Source of the DNA: Gemmatimonadota bacterium
Lineage (GTDB): Bacteria > Gemmatimonadota > Gemmatimonadetes > Longimicrobiales > Gaopeijiaceae
Length of the DNA: 43,521 nt
Direction of reading: 5' to 3'
Assembly (NCBI GenBank): GCA_007125845.1
Contig: SLCK01000142.1
Coordinates: 1-43,521, forward strand
The notes under the pieces were generated by a model. It was not told where the DNA came from. It did no database searches and saw only the letters and a program-made list of their open reading frames with translations. A program made the position numbers and the translations under genes. This document shows positions 1 to 9,125 of this stretch, piece by piece; within the stretch, counting starts at the first letter, position 1, and each line of letters opens with the position of its first letter.

Positions 1-23
1 CGCCCATCGCCCGCACTCTCAAA

Positions 24-42
24 GAGGGCCGCAGAGGCCCTC
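24..42 (-). terminator. Weak hairpin downstream of the E1 gene
   Basis: A 7-bp perfect GC-rich stem (GAGGGCC / GGCCCTC) with a 5-nt loop lies 14 nt beyond the stop codon of the minus-strand E1 gene. Read on the minus strand it is followed by only three T residues, so it is at best a weak intrinsic terminator. The first 56 bases of the window hold nothing else that I recognise. Confidence 0.35.
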
Positions 43-56
43 GCCAGGCGAGACTC

Positions 57-2195
57 CTAGAAAGCCGCGATCTCCCGAATCGCCCGGAGGACGTCGTCGG
101 CCTGCGGCAGGATGGCATCCTCGAGCTGGGGCGAGTAGGCGACCCATACGTCCTGGGAGCCCACGCGACGCACGGGAGCGTCGAGCCAGGTGAAGAGCTC
201 GTCGGCGATACGCGCGGCGATCTCGGCACCGAAGCCGAAGGAGATGGGGTCTTCGTGGGCCACGATGACCCGGCTCGTCTTCTTCACCGAGCGAGCGATC
301 GCCTGCATATCGAGCGGATGGATGGTGCGGAGATCGATCAGCTCCACGTCGGTTCCGTCCTGCTCGAACGCCCTCCGCGCGGCGTCGAGGGAGCGTTTGA
401 CCAGGGCTCCGCAGGTGACGACCGTGAGATCGGATCCCTCGCGCACGGTCCGCGCTTTCCCGAAGGGAATCATGAAGTCCGAACCGGGATAGCGGCTCTT
501 GTTGTAGATCTGGCGGTAGAGGTGCTTGTGCTCGAGAAAGAGAACCGGATCGTCGCACCGGATGGCGGTGCGCAGCAGGCCATTGGCGTCGAGGGCGGTA
601 GAGGGCAGCACCACCCGGATCCCGGGGGTATGGGCGAAGATCGCCGCGCCGGTTTGCGAGTGGTAGATGGACCCGCCCTTGAGGTACCCTCCGTACGGAG
701 CCCGAATCACGACCGGAGCCGCCCAACCTCCACCTGACCGGTAGCGGAGCGTCACCATCTCGTTCCGGATCTGGTGAAAAGCGGGCCAGATGTAGTCGAA
801 GAACTGGATCTCCACGACGGGCTTGAGGCCTCTCGACGCCATGCCGATCGCCCGACCCATGATGTTGGCCTCCGCGAGCGGCGTGTTGAAGACACGGACG
901 CCCCCGAACTGGCGCTGGAGGCCGTGGGTGACCTTGAACACGCCGCCCTTTCCGGAGACCTCCTCGAGGGCGGCCTCGCGCGAGGCGTCCGCGACGTCTT
1001 CCCCGAAACAAACCACGCCGACGTCCCTCTCCATCTCGTCGCGAAGACAGCTGTTGAGGAGGTCCACCATGGTATACTCGGCATCGTCGGCGAATTGCAG
1101 CTCCTCCTCCGTGTCGAAGGCCTTCGAGGTGGGATCCACCTCCTCGGAGTAGAGCCACCGTGTGGCCGTCTCCGGGGCCGGCTGGGGCCGGGAGAGCGCC
1201 ACGTCCGCCGCGTCGGAGATCTCCTCCTTCAAGTCGTCGGCGATCCGGTCCAGCTCCTCCTCGTAGGCGAAGCCTTCCTCCAGGAGGAGCTTCCGGAATC
1301 GCGGGATCGGGTCTCTCCGGAGGTCGTCCTCGATCTCGGCGCCGGACCGATAGAGGCGATCGTTGTCCGACATCGAGTGCGAGTTGAGGCGGACCGTGTG
1401 GGCATGCACCAGCGCCGGCCCACGTCCTTCGCGGCAGTAGCGGATGGCCTTGCCGGTCGTCTCGTAGGAGTCCAGGACGTCGGTGCCGTCGCACTCCAGG
1501 ATGTGCAGGTCCGGAAAGCTGCGCACCAGTCGAGAGATGCTTCCGCCGGCGGTCTGCACTTCCACCGGCACCGAAATCGCGTACTGGTTGTCCTCGATCA
1601 GGAAGACGATTGGAAGCTTCAGGTTGCACGCGGTGTTGAGCGCTTCCCAGAACTCCCCTTCGGATGTGGTGCCCTCTCCCGAGCAGACGACCACCACCTC
1701 GTCGTCTTCGAAGGCCTCGATGCGGTCACGCAGCTCCGGGAGGAGACGGGCCCGATAAGACGTCTCGGCGGCCCCCACCGCCTGGAGGTACTGGGTACCC
1801 GTCGGCGACGAGGTGCTCACGATCCGCAGCTCACGATCGCTGAAGTGGGCCGGCATCTGGCGCCCTCGGGAGGCCAGATCGTCTTCCGCGGCGACGGCTT
1901 GCAGGAGGTGCTCGAGCGGGGTTTGCCCCATCGCCAGTGCAAAGGGCCGGTCCCGATAGTAGAAATAGAGCCAGTCGGAGCCGGGCCTGAGGTGACGGGC
2001 GGTCGCGATCTGGATCGCCTCGTGCCCCGCGGCCGAGATCTGAAAATAGATCTTGTTCTGCCGCTTGAGGCTGATCTCCCGCTCGTCCAACGTCCTGGAC
2101 ATGACCATGAGGCGATAGATCTCCAGCAGATCCTCCGGCCCAAGACCGTGCAGGTCCTGGGTGGCGGTGGACTCGTCGGGGATCCTCGTGGCCAT
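57..2195 (-). CDS. Fused E1 alpha/beta 2-oxoacid dehydrogenase
   Basis: Thiamine-diphosphate-dependent E1 component of a 2-oxoacid dehydrogenase complex (branched-chain 2-oxoacid or pyruvate type), catalysing oxidative decarboxylation and acyl transfer to lipoyl-E2 in the cytoplasm. The 712-residue chain joins the alpha subunit (about 20-350) to the beta subunit (about 370-712), which are separate proteins in many bacteria. The ThDP-binding stretch is seen as [14 protein letters not shown], ending in EDNQYAIS, near residues 168-205. The beta half has the family-typical [18 protein letters not shown] and DLRTIHPLD. The ATG at 2195 is preferred over one at 2339 because GGAG lies 5 nt upstream of it and the extra 48 residues look like non-coding translation. 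No E2 or E3 gene is nearby. Substrate specificity cannot be fixed from sequence alone. Confidence 0.9.
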   Translation of the reverse strand: MATRIPDESTATQDLHGLGPEDLLEIYRLMVMSRTLDEREISLKRQNKIYFQISAAGHEAIQIATARHLRPGSDWLYFYYRDRPFALAMGQTPLEHLLQAVAAEDDLASRGRQMPAHFSDRELRIVSTSSPTGTQYLQAVGAAETSYRARLLPELRDRIEAFEDDEVVVVCSGEGTTSEGEFWEALNTACNLKLPIVFLIEDNQYAISVPVEVQTAGGSISRLVRSFPDLHILECDGTDVLDSYETTGKAIRYCREGRGPALVHAHTVRLNSHSMSDNDRLYRSGAEIEDDLRRDPIPRFRKLLLEEGFAYEEELDRIADDLKEEISDAADVALSRPQPAPETATRWLYSEEVDPTSKAFDTEEELQFADDAEYTMVDLLNSCLRDEMERDVGVVCFGEDVADASREAALEEVSGKGGVFKVTHGLQRQFGGVRVFNTPLAEANIMGRAIGMASRGLKPVVEIQFFDYIWPAFHQIRNEMVTLRYRSGGGWAAPVVIRAPYGGYLKGGSIYHSQTGAAIFAHTPGIRVVLPSTALDANGLLRTAIRCDDPVLFLEHKHLYRQIYNKSRYPGSDFMIPFGKARTVREGSDLTVVTCGALVKRSLDAARRAFEQDGTDVELIDLRTIHPLDMQAIARSVKKTSRVIVAHEDPISFGFGAEIAARIADELFTWLDAPVRRVGSQDVWVAYSPQLEDAILPQADDVLRAIREIAAF

Positions 2196-2345
2196 CACAT
2201 CTCCATGTGCTGGACTCCGGAGGAAACGGGCATCCCGGCCCGTCCCTCGGAGAGATCGAATGGTCGCTCGGCTAGGACAAGATAGGACCGCTCGGGGAAG
2301 GGGCCAAGCCGACGGCGCGGGCCCACTGGACGGCCCCAATCGGGT

Positions 2346-4433
2346 TCAGGAGGGATGCGAAGCGAGCCGGTCGAGCTCCTCGCCCAGAGCCTCCGGCGTG
2401 GTCACGGGTGCGCGGCAGGCGAAGCGGCGGCAGACGTACGCGGCCGGTCGGCCGCCCACCATCCCTCGGCCTGCCAGGAGCGGGGTCGGGACCGGACATG
2501 TCTCAGCCCCTTCCTGACCGGTGATGACCCCTCCGGGGAGGAATCTGCGGTGGGCTTCACGGAGGAGTGCCCGGGTGCCGGGATCGTCGCGCGGGCCCAC
2601 GACGGCCACCTCCACAGGGGCATGCGCCAACCTCGCCGCGACGCTGAGGAGTCGGCCGAAGCCGGAGGGAGCCCGCTCGGCTCCATGGCCCTCGCGCCGG
2701 ACCAGTCGGCGGGCGGCCTCGACCCGCTCCGTGTCTCCCAGCAGACGTCCCAGTCGGAGGCGGAGCTCGGCGGCCAGCGACGTGCCGGAGGGAACGGGGT
2801 TGTCCATCGGCTCCCGGGGGCGGACCACCAGGGACTCTCCATCCGCAGGGGCGTCGAAGAGCAGGTTCAGCTCCGGGTCCCGGAATCGTCGCTCGACCTC
2901 CTCGTCGAGCTCGATGGCGAGCTCGAGCCAGCGGCTCTCGAGAGTCGTTTCGTGGAGAGTCAGGAGGGCGTTGCCCAGACCGGCCACGTCCTCGAGGAAC
3001 CCGGGAATCCGGGCCTCTCCGTTCGTGAGCTGGTGGAGGAGCCTCTCCCCGGGCCTGAGCACTGTGAGGATGCGGTCGGCCGCCCGAACCGCGGCCTGGA
3101 GATAACGGGGCTCGTCCAGGCTGGCCCCGGCTTCGGCCAGGCTCCGGATGGCGAGCGCGTTCCATCCGGCCAGGACCTTCTCGTCGCGAAGGGGGGGCTC
3201 CCGCTCCTTGCGGGCGCGCTCGAGAGTCCGGCGGGACCGCTCCAGCCGGCAGTCTAGCTCTGTTGGGGTGAGGTTCTCCTCGTCCGCGATCCGATCCAGG
3301 TCGTGGGGGAGATGGAGGATGTTTCGGCCCTCGAAGTTCCCTCCCGGGGACACATCGTAGCACCTTCGGAAGAGGCGCCCGTCCTCCTCTCCGAGGAGCT
3401 TGTCCACTTCCTGGGCGCTCCAAAGGTAGAAGAGTCCCTCCTCGCCTTCGGAGTCGGCGTCCCTGGCGGTGTAGAATCCTCCATCCGGCGCCTGGAAGTC
3501 GTCAAGGAGGTTCCCCAGCACCTCTCGGCAGACGTGTTCGAACTCGGGGTCCCCGGTGACGAGGAAGGCGCGGAGATAGGTGCCGGCCAGGAGCGCGTTG
3601 TCGTAGAGCATCTTCTCGAAGTGCGGCACCAGCCAGCGGTCGTCTACCGAGTAGCGGTGGAACCCGCCTCCGAGATGGTCACGCAGCCCGCCCCGTCCCA
3701 TCTTACGCAGGGTGAGCACCGCGGCGTCGAGCGCTGCTTGCTCTCCGGTGAATCCGTGGTGATCGAGGAGGAACTGCACGACGACCGGCTGGGGGAACTT
3801 GGGTGCCCGGCCGAATCCGCCGTGTACCGGCTCGAGGCGCTGGAGAAGGGAGCCCGCCGCTTGTGCCAGCCAGCCTTCGTTCACCTCGGCGCCCTCAGAA
3901 TCCTCGTCGGCCCGGCCTCCGGTTGGTCGTAGCGTCGACTCCTCCAGAAGCTCCCGGATCTCCGAGGCGGCAGTAAGCACCTCGTCGCGCCGGTCCTCCC
4001 AAGCGCGGTGCACCGCTTCGAGCACCTGGGGAAAGGAGGGCATCCCGTGGCGCGGCTCCGGGGGATAGTAGGTGCCCCCGTAGAAGGGCTCGCCTTCCGG
4101 TGTGAGAAAGACGGTGAGGGGCCAACCCCCGCGCCCTGTGAGCGCCTGCACCGCCCTCATGTAGATCCCGTCCACGTCGGGGCGCTCTTCCCGGTCCACT
4201 TTCACGTTCACGAAGAGCCGGTTCATGGTCTCCGCGATTTCCGCGTCCTGGAACGACTCGCGCTCCATCACATGGCACCAGTGACAGGACGAGTATCCGA
4301 TCGAGAGGAGGATGGGGCGCTGCGTGCTCCTGGCCAGGGAAAGGGACTCCTCTCCCCAGGGACGCCAGTCCACGGGGTTCCCCGCATGCTGGAGGAGGTA
4401 GGGGCTCGTCTCCTCTGCGAGGCGATTGGACAT
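2346..4433 (-). CDS. DUF255 / YyaL thioredoxin-domain protein
   Basis: A 695-residue member of the YyaL/DUF255 family (spermatogenesis-associated protein 20 homologues): an N-terminal thioredoxin-like domain followed by an alpha/alpha-barrel resembling glycosidases and epimerases. The start [20 protein letters not shown] is the family hallmark and a CHWC motif (Cys50, Cys53) marks the thioredoxin-like site. The middle part, including [10 protein letters not shown] and [16 protein letters not shown], is also typical. Length is normal. The biochemical function of the family is not established. It starts 17 nt after the small SH3-like gene and lies 150 nt upstream of the E1 gene, all on the minus strand, so the genes may be co-transcribed. 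Confidence 0.93.
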   Translation of the reverse strand: MSNRLAEETSPYLLQHAGNPVDWRPWGEESLSLARSTQRPILLSIGYSSCHWCHVMERESFQDAEIAETMNRLFVNVKVDREERPDVDGIYMRAVQALTGRGGWPLTVFLTPEGEPFYGGTYYPPEPRHGMPSFPQVLEAVHRAWEDRRDEVLTAASEIRELLEESTLRPTGGRADEDSEGAEVNEGWLAQAAGSLLQRLEPVHGGFGRAPKFPQPVVVQFLLDHHGFTGEQAALDAAVLTLRKMGRGGLRDHLGGGFHRYSVDDRWLVPHFEKMLYDNALLAGTYLRAFLVTGDPEFEHVCREVLGNLLDDFQAPDGGFYTARDADSEGEEGLFYLWSAQEVDKLLGEEDGRLFRRCYDVSPGGNFEGRNILHLPHDLDRIADEENLTPTELDCRLERSRRTLERARKEREPPLRDEKVLAGWNALAIRSLAEAGASLDEPRYLQAAVRAADRILTVLRPGERLLHQLTNGEARIPGFLEDVAGLGNALLTLHETTLESRWLELAIELDEEVERRFRDPELNLLFDAPADGESLVVRPREPMDNPVPSGTSLAAELRLRLGRLLGDTERVEAARRLVRREGHGAERAPSGFGRLLSVAARLAHAPVEVAVVGPRDDPGTRALLREAHRRFLPGGVITGQEGAETCPVPTPLLAGRGMVGGRPAAYVCRRFACRAPVTTPEALGEELDRLASHPS

Positions 4434-4450
4434 CGGACGGTGGCGGCGGG

Positions 4451-4711
4451 TCAGGAGGGGGAGGCGCTCCCGCTGCCCCCTGCGGGCTCCCCGGCCTCCT
4501 CAAGAGATCCGGCGATCCGCTCGACCTCGAGCTCGTCCTCCGTGAAGATGCGGAGCCTGGTCTCTTCGTCGAGCTGGATCCCGTACTTGTTTGCCCCACT
4601 TCTCTTGAGATGAACGACGGTTCCGACCCGACCGACGAGGGAATCGTCGAGGGGGAATCGGCCCCGTGTGATGCGCACGCGGCTGCCCTGCGGGTACTTG
4701 TTGATATTCAT
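4451..4711 (-). CDS. Small basic SH3/KOW-like hypothetical protein
   Basis: An 86-residue protein starting [17 protein letters not shown]. The first 60 residues look like a small beta-barrel of SH3 or KOW type: alternating hydrophobic and basic residues, a [13 protein letters not shown] turn and a hydrophobic strand near the end. The last 20 residues are a low-complexity acidic, Gly/Ser tail. Such domains often bind RNA, ribosomal protein or peptide, but I do not recognise the family and assign no function. Its ATG overlaps the stop of the upstream gene by 4 nt (ATGA), so translation is probably coupled. A longer in-frame start at 4903 would overlap the upstream gene heavily and is rejected. 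Confidence 0.65.
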   Translation of the reverse strand: MNINKYPQGSRVRITRGRFPLDDSLVGRVGTVVHLKRSGANKYGIQLDEETRLRIFTEDELEVERIAGSLEEAGEPAGGSGSASPS

Positions 4712-5184
4712 GGCGTCGAGGCGAGATCCGGGATTTGCACACCCCGGGTGATTTGCTCCAGGACGAAACGGGCGACCTCCTCGGGTGAGGCCGATCCCCT
4801 CTTCGCGACGATGCGAGCCACCCCGATGCGGCGGCCGTCCGAGCACACCAGGCTCAGGAAGGCCGCCGGCAGGTCGCGAGGCTCGTCGGCCTCCCCCTTC
4901 CACGGCTCCTTCTCGGGGGCTTGTCCAGCGGGCAGGTCGTTCCCGTCCACCGAAATCCCCACCACGGCGACCCTGACGTTTCCGCTGTTGAGCGACCGCT
5001 CCACCTGGTCCACCTGGCTTTCCTCGACCGGTACGGTGGCGAGGAAGGACGGGATCCCCTTCACGAGGAGCCCGAGAGAGAGGCCCGCGTGCCCATGCGG
5101 GATCTCCGTGCCCGAATCCGACGACGGGAGTAGGGAGTGGAGAACCGGGTACTCCGGGCTGACGAATGCGTTGAAGTCGGTCAT
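4708..5184 (-). CDS. Hypothetical protein, 158 aa
   Basis: I do not recognise this protein. It begins MTDFNAFVSPEYPVLHSLLP, has no membrane segment or signal peptide, and looks like a soluble alpha/beta protein with hydrophobic strands (GLLVKGIPSFLATVPV, VRVAVVGISVDG). It reads like a sensor or binding domain without catalytic motifs. The ATG at 5184 follows an AAGG about 4 nt upstream and is preferred over an in-frame start at 5376 whose extra 64 residues are low-complexity. It is coupled by a 4-nt overlap to the small SH3-like gene downstream. A 12-bp inverted repeat lies 40-68 nt upstream of its start and may carry the promoter. Confidence 0.6.
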   Translation of the reverse strand: MTDFNAFVSPEYPVLHSLLPSSDSGTEIPHGHAGLSLGLLVKGIPSFLATVPVEESQVDQVERSLNSGNVRVAVVGISVDGNDLPAGQAPEKEPWKGEADEPRDLPAAFLSLVCSDGRRIGVARIVAKRGSASPEEVARFVLEQITRGVQIPDLASTP

Positions 5185-5223
5185 GGATCCTTGGAAGGTG
5201 ATCCGCTCGCGCCCTTCTGGCAA

Positions 5224-5252
5224 CCGGGAGCCAATGCTAGATTGGCTTCCGG
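5224..5252. repeat. 12-bp inverted repeat between divergent genes
   Basis: CCGGGAGCCAAT and ATTGGCTTCCGG flank the 5-nt centre GCTAG; the arms match except for one G-T pair. It lies in the 198-bp gap between the minus-strand gene starting at 5184 and the plus-strand gene starting near 5383. An extended -10-like element, TGCTAGATT, spans its centre on the plus strand (5235-5243), so it could be an operator over a promoter, or simply an RNA hairpin. Confidence 0.5.
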
Positions 5253-5382
5253 CGGCACCGGCACACGCGTCGGTCATACCCCGGACCCCGGCGCGGGTCC
5301 CGCCGGAGTCGGGGCGGTCCACGCTCGCCGTCACCACGTGCCACGAAAGACCATCGGGAGGCCCGTGCATTTCCACCGCACG

Positions 5383-5613
5383 ATGTTCCGGTTGCTGGTC
5401 AGGCGTCCTGGGCTGCTGCCCGCGGCGCTGGGCCTTGCCTGGGTCGCCCGGCGCCGGGCGTGGTACCGGAGACCTCCCTTCCTCCCCCTGCCCCCGGCCG
5501 GCTATCTGAAGTGGCGGCTGGACACGGCCTTCGGAGCGGAGGGGCGGAATGTGTCTCCGGACGCGCTCGCACGCTATCTGCTGTGGGCGCGGCGAATGCG
5601 GGGGGGAGCCTGA
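5383..5613 (+). CDS. Small basic hypothetical protein, 76 aa
   Basis: A 76-residue, strongly basic protein beginning MFRLLVRRPGLLPAALGLAW. Residues 8-20 are hydrophobic and flanked by arginines, suggesting a single short membrane anchor or amphipathic helix. The rest contains YLKWRLDTAFG and a C-terminal ARYLLWARRM helix. I do not recognise a family. It sits directly before the GspG-like gene, 18 nt away. The start is uncertain: an in-frame ATG at 5137 exists, but its added residues look non-coding and would run across the inverted repeat. Confidence 0.5.
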   Translation: MFRLLVRRPGLLPAALGLAWVARRRAWYRRPPFLPLPPAGYLKWRLDTAFGAEGRNVSPDALARYLLWARRMRGGA

Positions 5614-5631
5614 AGCGGGAGGCGTGAAGCG

Positions 5632-6027
5632 TTGATCGGAAAGGTGCTCCTGGCTCTTCTCATTCTCCTCGGGGCGGGTCTCTACTTCCCGGAGTCAAGG
5701 GAGGTGCTCGTCGAGCGAAGCCGGCCGCTCCTCAATCCCGGCTACCGCTGGATGACGTCTCAGCAGATGGAGCGGATCCTCCTCGACCTCGAGAATCACG
5801 AGGGGACTCGTGGGGAGCTGCCGAGCGGACTCGGAGAGTTCGACGACTGGCTCGACCAGCGCTACCCGCAGGAGAGCTCGCGCGAAGACGCCTGGGGTAC
5901 CCGCTACCGGCTGGAAGTCGGCATGGACGAATTCCGGGTGATCTCAGCGGGGCCTGACGGGGAGTTCGGGACGGAGAGCGACCTCGTTCGAAGGCGGGCA
6001 CGAGCTACGGGCGCCGGGTTCCCATGA
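5632..6027 (+). CDS. GspG-like (type II secretion pseudopilin-like) protein
   Basis: A 131-residue membrane-anchored protein. Residues 4-20 form one hydrophobic helix (VLLALLILLGAGLYFP) and the C-terminal part has the GspG-like run DAWGTRYRLEV followed by ISAGPDGEFGTESDLV, which in major pseudopilins forms the beta-sheet and calcium-binding loop. The prepilin leader with Gly/Phe-Thr-Leu-x-Glu is absent, so it is a relative rather than a true pseudopilin, and no other type II secretion genes are present. The start is TTG at 5632. Its stop overlaps the DedA start by 4 nt (ATGA). Confidence 0.6.
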   Translation: MIGKVLLALLILLGAGLYFPESREVLVERSRPLLNPGYRWMTSQQMERILLDLENHEGTRGELPSGLGEFDDWLDQRYPQESSREDAWGTRYRLEVGMDEFRVISAGPDGEFGTESDLVRRRARATGAGFP

Positions 6028-6683
6028 CACCGTCCCCTGAGGTGCTTCTCGCCCTTGGCCCCTTGCTCCTCTTCGCCATGGCCGTCGCCGAGACCTCCAT
6101 GCCGGCAGGTCTCCTGGTGCCTGCCGGGGTCAGCCTCTCCCTGGGGGCGTTTCTGGCCCACGAGGGGCTCCTCCCGTGGGCACCGGTGCTCGTGGGAGCC
6201 GGATCCGGCGCCCTCGTGGGAGACTCGCTCGGGTACTGGCTGGGCCGTTCCGGATCCGCCCGCTTCGCTCGCGTCCCGGGGCTGGCGGGCCGACTCCTCT
6301 CGCGGGCGCGAGGTGCGGCGCGAAGCCTCCTGCGCAGACCGCCCCTCGTCTCGGTGACGATGGCGAGGCTCGCTTCCTTCGTGAGAACCCTGATGCCCGC
6401 CGCGGCCGGAATGAGCGGGATGACCTACCCCCACTTTCTCGTCTTCGACGTCGCCGGCGTGCTGCTCTGGGTCGGCCTGTACGCCGGAATCGGGGTGGCG
6501 GCTGGAGAGAGTTGGCGGATAGCGAGCGGGCTCCTCGGCACCGGGTGGGCGGTCGCGATCTTCGGCGCGCTCGTCGGGAGCTGGTGGTTGGCTCGCAGGA
6601 GGAAGCGGAGCGAGGACGCGGAGATCCTCCTCACCCCCCTCGTTCCGACCGAGGAGTCGCCTCCGGAAGGGGAGCTGGGTTGA
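6024..6683 (+). CDS. DedA-family membrane protein
   Basis: A 219-residue inner-membrane protein of the DedA/SNARE-associated (VTT) family. Several DedA proteins are linked to undecaprenyl-phosphate or phospholipid flipping and membrane homeostasis. The DedA core is visible in LVPAGVSLSLGAFLA, GDSLGYWLGR, the RLASFVRTLMPAAAGMSGM segment with its conserved arginine, and a late FDVAGVLLWVGLYAGIG helix. Length is usual. It overlaps the GspG-like gene upstream (ATGA) and coaE downstream (TTGA) by 4 nt each, so the three are probably translated together. Confidence 0.87.
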   Translation: MTPSPEVLLALGPLLLFAMAVAETSMPAGLLVPAGVSLSLGAFLAHEGLLPWAPVLVGAGSGALVGDSLGYWLGRSGSARFARVPGLAGRLLSRARGAARSLLRRPPLVSVTMARLASFVRTLMPAAAGMSGMTYPHFLVFDVAGVLLWVGLYAGIGVAAGESWRIASGLLGTGWAVAIFGALVGSWWLARRRKRSEDAEILLTPLVPTEESPPEGELG

Positions 6684-7282
6684 TCCGCGTCGGCCTCACC
6701 GGAAACGTGGCGGCAGGGAAATCGGTCCTTGCGCGGACCTGGCGCACGGCCGGAGTGCCGGTGCTCGACGCCGACGAGCTCGCCCGGGAGGTGGTGCGGC
6801 CGGGCAGCTCCGCGCTCGAGGAGATCCGGCGGGCCTTCGGGGACGGGGTCTTCACACCCGACGGTGCGCTCGACCGAGCGCGCATGCGAGAGCGTGTCTT
6901 CAGTGACCCCGAAGGCCGTAGGCGGCTGGAGCGGATCACGCATCCCCGCATCGCGGAGTTGGCGAGAGAGTGGACGGCTGAGCGCGCGCGGGAGGGCGCG
7001 AGAATTGTGGCCGCCGAGGTCCCCCTTCTCTTCGAGGCCGGCCTCGAGTCGGACTACGATGTGGTCGTGGTGGTCGACGCACCTGACGACCTGCGGGAGC
7101 GGCGCCTCGTCGAAGGCCGGAACCTCTCTCCCGAGGAAGCGCGGAGGATCATGGCCAGCCAGGGGGACCCTGCGGAGAAGCGCAGGCGTGCCGACCACGT
7201 CCTCGAGAACCGGGGCTCGGTCGCCCAGCTCGAGCGAGAGGCGAGAGCCCTGCTGGACCGTCTTCGGCCGGCAGGGGCCTGA
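6680..7282 (+). CDS. coaE: Dephospho-CoA kinase
   Basis: Last enzyme of coenzyme A synthesis, phosphorylating the ribose 3'-hydroxyl of dephospho-CoA with ATP. The 200-residue protein has the P-loop GLTGNVAAGKS (residues 5-15), the substrate-site DADELAREVV, ITHPRI, and VPLLFEAGLESDYDVVVVVD as in the family. The start is a TTG at 6680 that overlaps the DedA stop as TTGA. This places Met only four residues before the P-loop, the normal spacing for CoaE, and rules out longer in-frame versions reaching back to 6176. The PHP gene begins 4 nt after its stop. Confidence 0.95.
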   Translation: MIRVGLTGNVAAGKSVLARTWRTAGVPVLDADELAREVVRPGSSALEEIRRAFGDGVFTPDGALDRARMRERVFSDPEGRRRLERITHPRIAELAREWTAERAREGARIVAAEVPLLFEAGLESDYDVVVVVDAPDDLRERRLVEGRNLSPEEARRIMASQGDPAEKRRRADHVLENRGSVAQLEREARALLDRLRPAGA

Positions 7283-7286
7283 ACGA

Positions 7287-7973
7287 ATGCGGGCCGACTC
7301 CCCGGTGCCGGACGAGCGGATGCGGATCGACCTCCATCTCCATACGCGGGGGTCGTGGGACTGCCTCTCCGACCCGGAGGCCGTTCTCGAGCGCGCGTGG
7401 AGTCGGGGAATCGAGCGAATCGCGATCACCGACCACAACCGACTGGCGGTGGCGGCGTCGATGGCGAATCGGTACCCGGACCGGGTCATCGCCGGGGAGG
7501 AGGTGAAGACCGCAGAGGGAATCGACGTGATCGGGCTCTATCTCGAGAACGAGATTCCGAAGGGAACCCCGGCCGTCGACGTCTGCCGAAGGATCCGGGA
7601 GCAGGGAGGGATCGTGTACCTTCCTCATCCTTTTGCTCGCGGAAAGGGGGGCGATGGACGCCTCGCGAGATCGCTCCTGCCGTACCTCGACGTGGTGGAG
7701 GTCTTCAACTCGCGCCTTCGTTCCCGGAAACGAAACCAGCGCGCCCTGGAGCTCGCGCGCGAATCCGGGCTCCTGCAGGGAGCCGGATCGGACGCGCACA
7801 CGATCGGGGAGATCGGAAATGCATGGGTCGAGCTTCCTCGCCATCCCAGCGACCCCGAGTCCCTCCGAGAGGCGTTGCGCCGGGCCACCGTCCACGGCCG
7901 GCGAGCTGGGCTCCATGTCCGTCTTGCATCCAACTGGGCCAAGCTCCGAAAGAGTGTGACGAGAGCCAGTTGA
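7287..7973 (+). CDS. PHP-domain phosphoesterase
   Basis: A 228-residue metal-dependent phosphoesterase of the PHP family. The metal-site motifs appear in order: DLHLHTRGSWD, ITDHN, GEEVKT, YLPHPFARG and GSDAHT. Stand-alone PHP proteins of this size commonly hydrolyse nucleotides or phosphorylated metabolites (as in the 3',5'-nucleoside bisphosphate phosphatase group); the substrate here is unknown. An internal ATG at 7320 (MRIDLHLH) is an alternative start. It lies 4 nt after coaE and probably ends the 5.4-8.0 kb transcription unit. Confidence 0.87.
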   Translation: MRADSPVPDERMRIDLHLHTRGSWDCLSDPEAVLERAWSRGIERIAITDHNRLAVAASMANRYPDRVIAGEEVKTAEGIDVIGLYLENEIPKGTPAVDVCRRIREQGGIVYLPHPFARGKGGDGRLARSLLPYLDVVEVFNSRLRSRKRNQRALELARESGLLQGAGSDAHTIGEIGNAWVELPRHPSDPESLREALRRATVHGRRAGLHVRLASNWAKLRKSVTRAS

Positions 7974-8003
7974 CGGGGGCTCGACTTCGAGGGTCGGAGA
8001 TGC

Positions 8004-8032
8004 TTGACCCCTGGCTCGCTCCCGTCTACCCT
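8004..8032 (+). promoter_or_regulatory. Sigma70-like promoter, possibly leaderless
   Basis: TTGACC (8004-8009), a 17-bp spacer and TACCCT (8027-8032). The predicted transcription start lies only a base or two before the ATG at 8041, and no Shine-Dalgarno sequence precedes that ATG, so the DHH gene may be made from a leaderless message. The same TTGAC-N17-TA form recurs upstream of nrdJ and the tRNA-tuf operon. Confidence 0.5.
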
Positions 8033-8040
8033 TCGCTCCC

Positions 8041-9105
8041 ATGAGCTACGAGATTCCCGCCCACCGGCACAAGCCGATCGTCGCGGCGCTGTCGGCCGTC
8101 GACCGTGCCAAACGGGTCATCCTCACGACGCACCTCAACGGGGACGGGGACGGGGCTGGTTGCGAAGCGGCGCTCCTCGCCCTCTTCCTGGAGCTCGGCG
8201 CGCAGGCGTGGATCATCAATCCGACGCCCTTTCCCGAGCTCTTCCGGTTCCTGGTCCCGGATCCGAGCCGGATCCTCGACGTGGACGAACCGGAGGCGCG
8301 CCGACGCTGTAGCGAGGCGGATCTCTGCATCGTCCTCGATACCGGCGAAGCGTCCCGGATCGGGAGAGTTCTGCCCCTCGTCGAATCGGTCCCCCGGCTC
8401 GTGATCGATCACCACCCCCCCGGCCCGGATTCCCTGGAGGGCATCTCACTCAGAGACCCGGCGGCCGCCGCAGCCGGCGAGCTCGTCTTCGACCTCGTCC
8501 AGTCGAAGGGCGGACCCTGGCCCCGACCTCTCGTGGAGGGGATCTACGTCGCGCTCCTGACGGACACGGGCTCCTTCCGGCACTCTAATGTGACGCCGGG
8601 TGTGCACCGGATCGTCGCCGAGCTGGTCGAGAAGGGCGCCAATCCGGAGCGGCTCTATGCTCAGGTGTATGGGCAATCCCCCCTCCGCCGCTTCCGCCTT
8701 CTCGCCAAGACGCTCGACACCCTCAACGTATCCCCCGACGGGCGGATGGCGTGGATGACGGTTCCGGCGGACGCATTCCGTGAGCTGGGATGCAACTCCG
8801 AGGACCTGGAGGGAATGGTCGACATTCCCCGGGAGCTGGAGGGTGTGGAGGTCGGGCTTCTCTTCCGGGAGGTGGCGGAAGGCAGCACCAAGATTTCCTT
8901 CCGGTCGAATGGACCCGCGGACGTGAATCTCCTGGCCAGGAGCTTTGGCGGAGGCGGCCACGCCCGGGCCTCGGGAGCGCTTGTCGAGAAGGGGCTGGAC
9001 GAAGCACGGACCCAAGTGCTCGCCCGCACGATCGAGTACCTCGAGGAGAGCTCCCGCGGGGCCACGGCCGAAGGGGCTCACCTTCCGGCCAACGGGGAAC
9101 CGTAG
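8041..9105 (+). CDS. DHH-family phosphoesterase (NrnA-like)
   Basis: A 354-residue DHH/DHHA1 phosphoesterase resembling bifunctional oligoribonuclease / 3'-phosphoadenosine-5'-phosphate phosphatase NrnA, which degrades nanoRNAs and recycles pAp. Motifs: HLNGDGDGAG (about 36-45), VLDTGEASRIG (about 98-108), the DHH signature IDHHPPG (about 123), and the DHHA1 glycine motif GGGGHARASGA (about 302-312). The canonical first motif is usually HxxPDGDAxGS; here it reads HLNGDGDGAG, a modest variation. Relatives can hydrolyse c-di-AMP or pApA, so the exact substrate is open. It begins a run of plus-strand genes extending to ccdA at 13886. Confidence 0.88.
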   Translation: MSYEIPAHRHKPIVAALSAVDRAKRVILTTHLNGDGDGAGCEAALLALFLELGAQAWIINPTPFPELFRFLVPDPSRILDVDEPEARRRCSEADLCIVLDTGEASRIGRVLPLVESVPRLVIDHHPPGPDSLEGISLRDPAAAAAGELVFDLVQSKGGPWPRPLVEGIYVALLTDTGSFRHSNVTPGVHRIVAELVEKGANPERLYAQVYGQSPLRRFRLLAKTLDTLNVSPDGRMAWMTVPADAFRELGCNSEDLEGMVDIPRELEGVEVGLLFREVAEGSTKISFRSNGPADVNLLARSFGGGGHARASGALVEKGLDEARTQVLARTIEYLEESSRGATAEGAHLPANGEP

Positions 9106-9125
9106 GGTCGGGGCGGCGTAGATCC

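Noticed and set aside
774..2285. A 503-codon plus-strand frame opposite the E1 gene.
   Set aside because: The E1 frame has clear family motifs through the whole stretch; the plus-strand product has none.
2196..2339. N-terminal extension of the E1 protein by 48 residues.
   Set aside because: The extension resembles non-coding translation and the downstream ATG has a Shine-Dalgarno sequence and matches homologue length.
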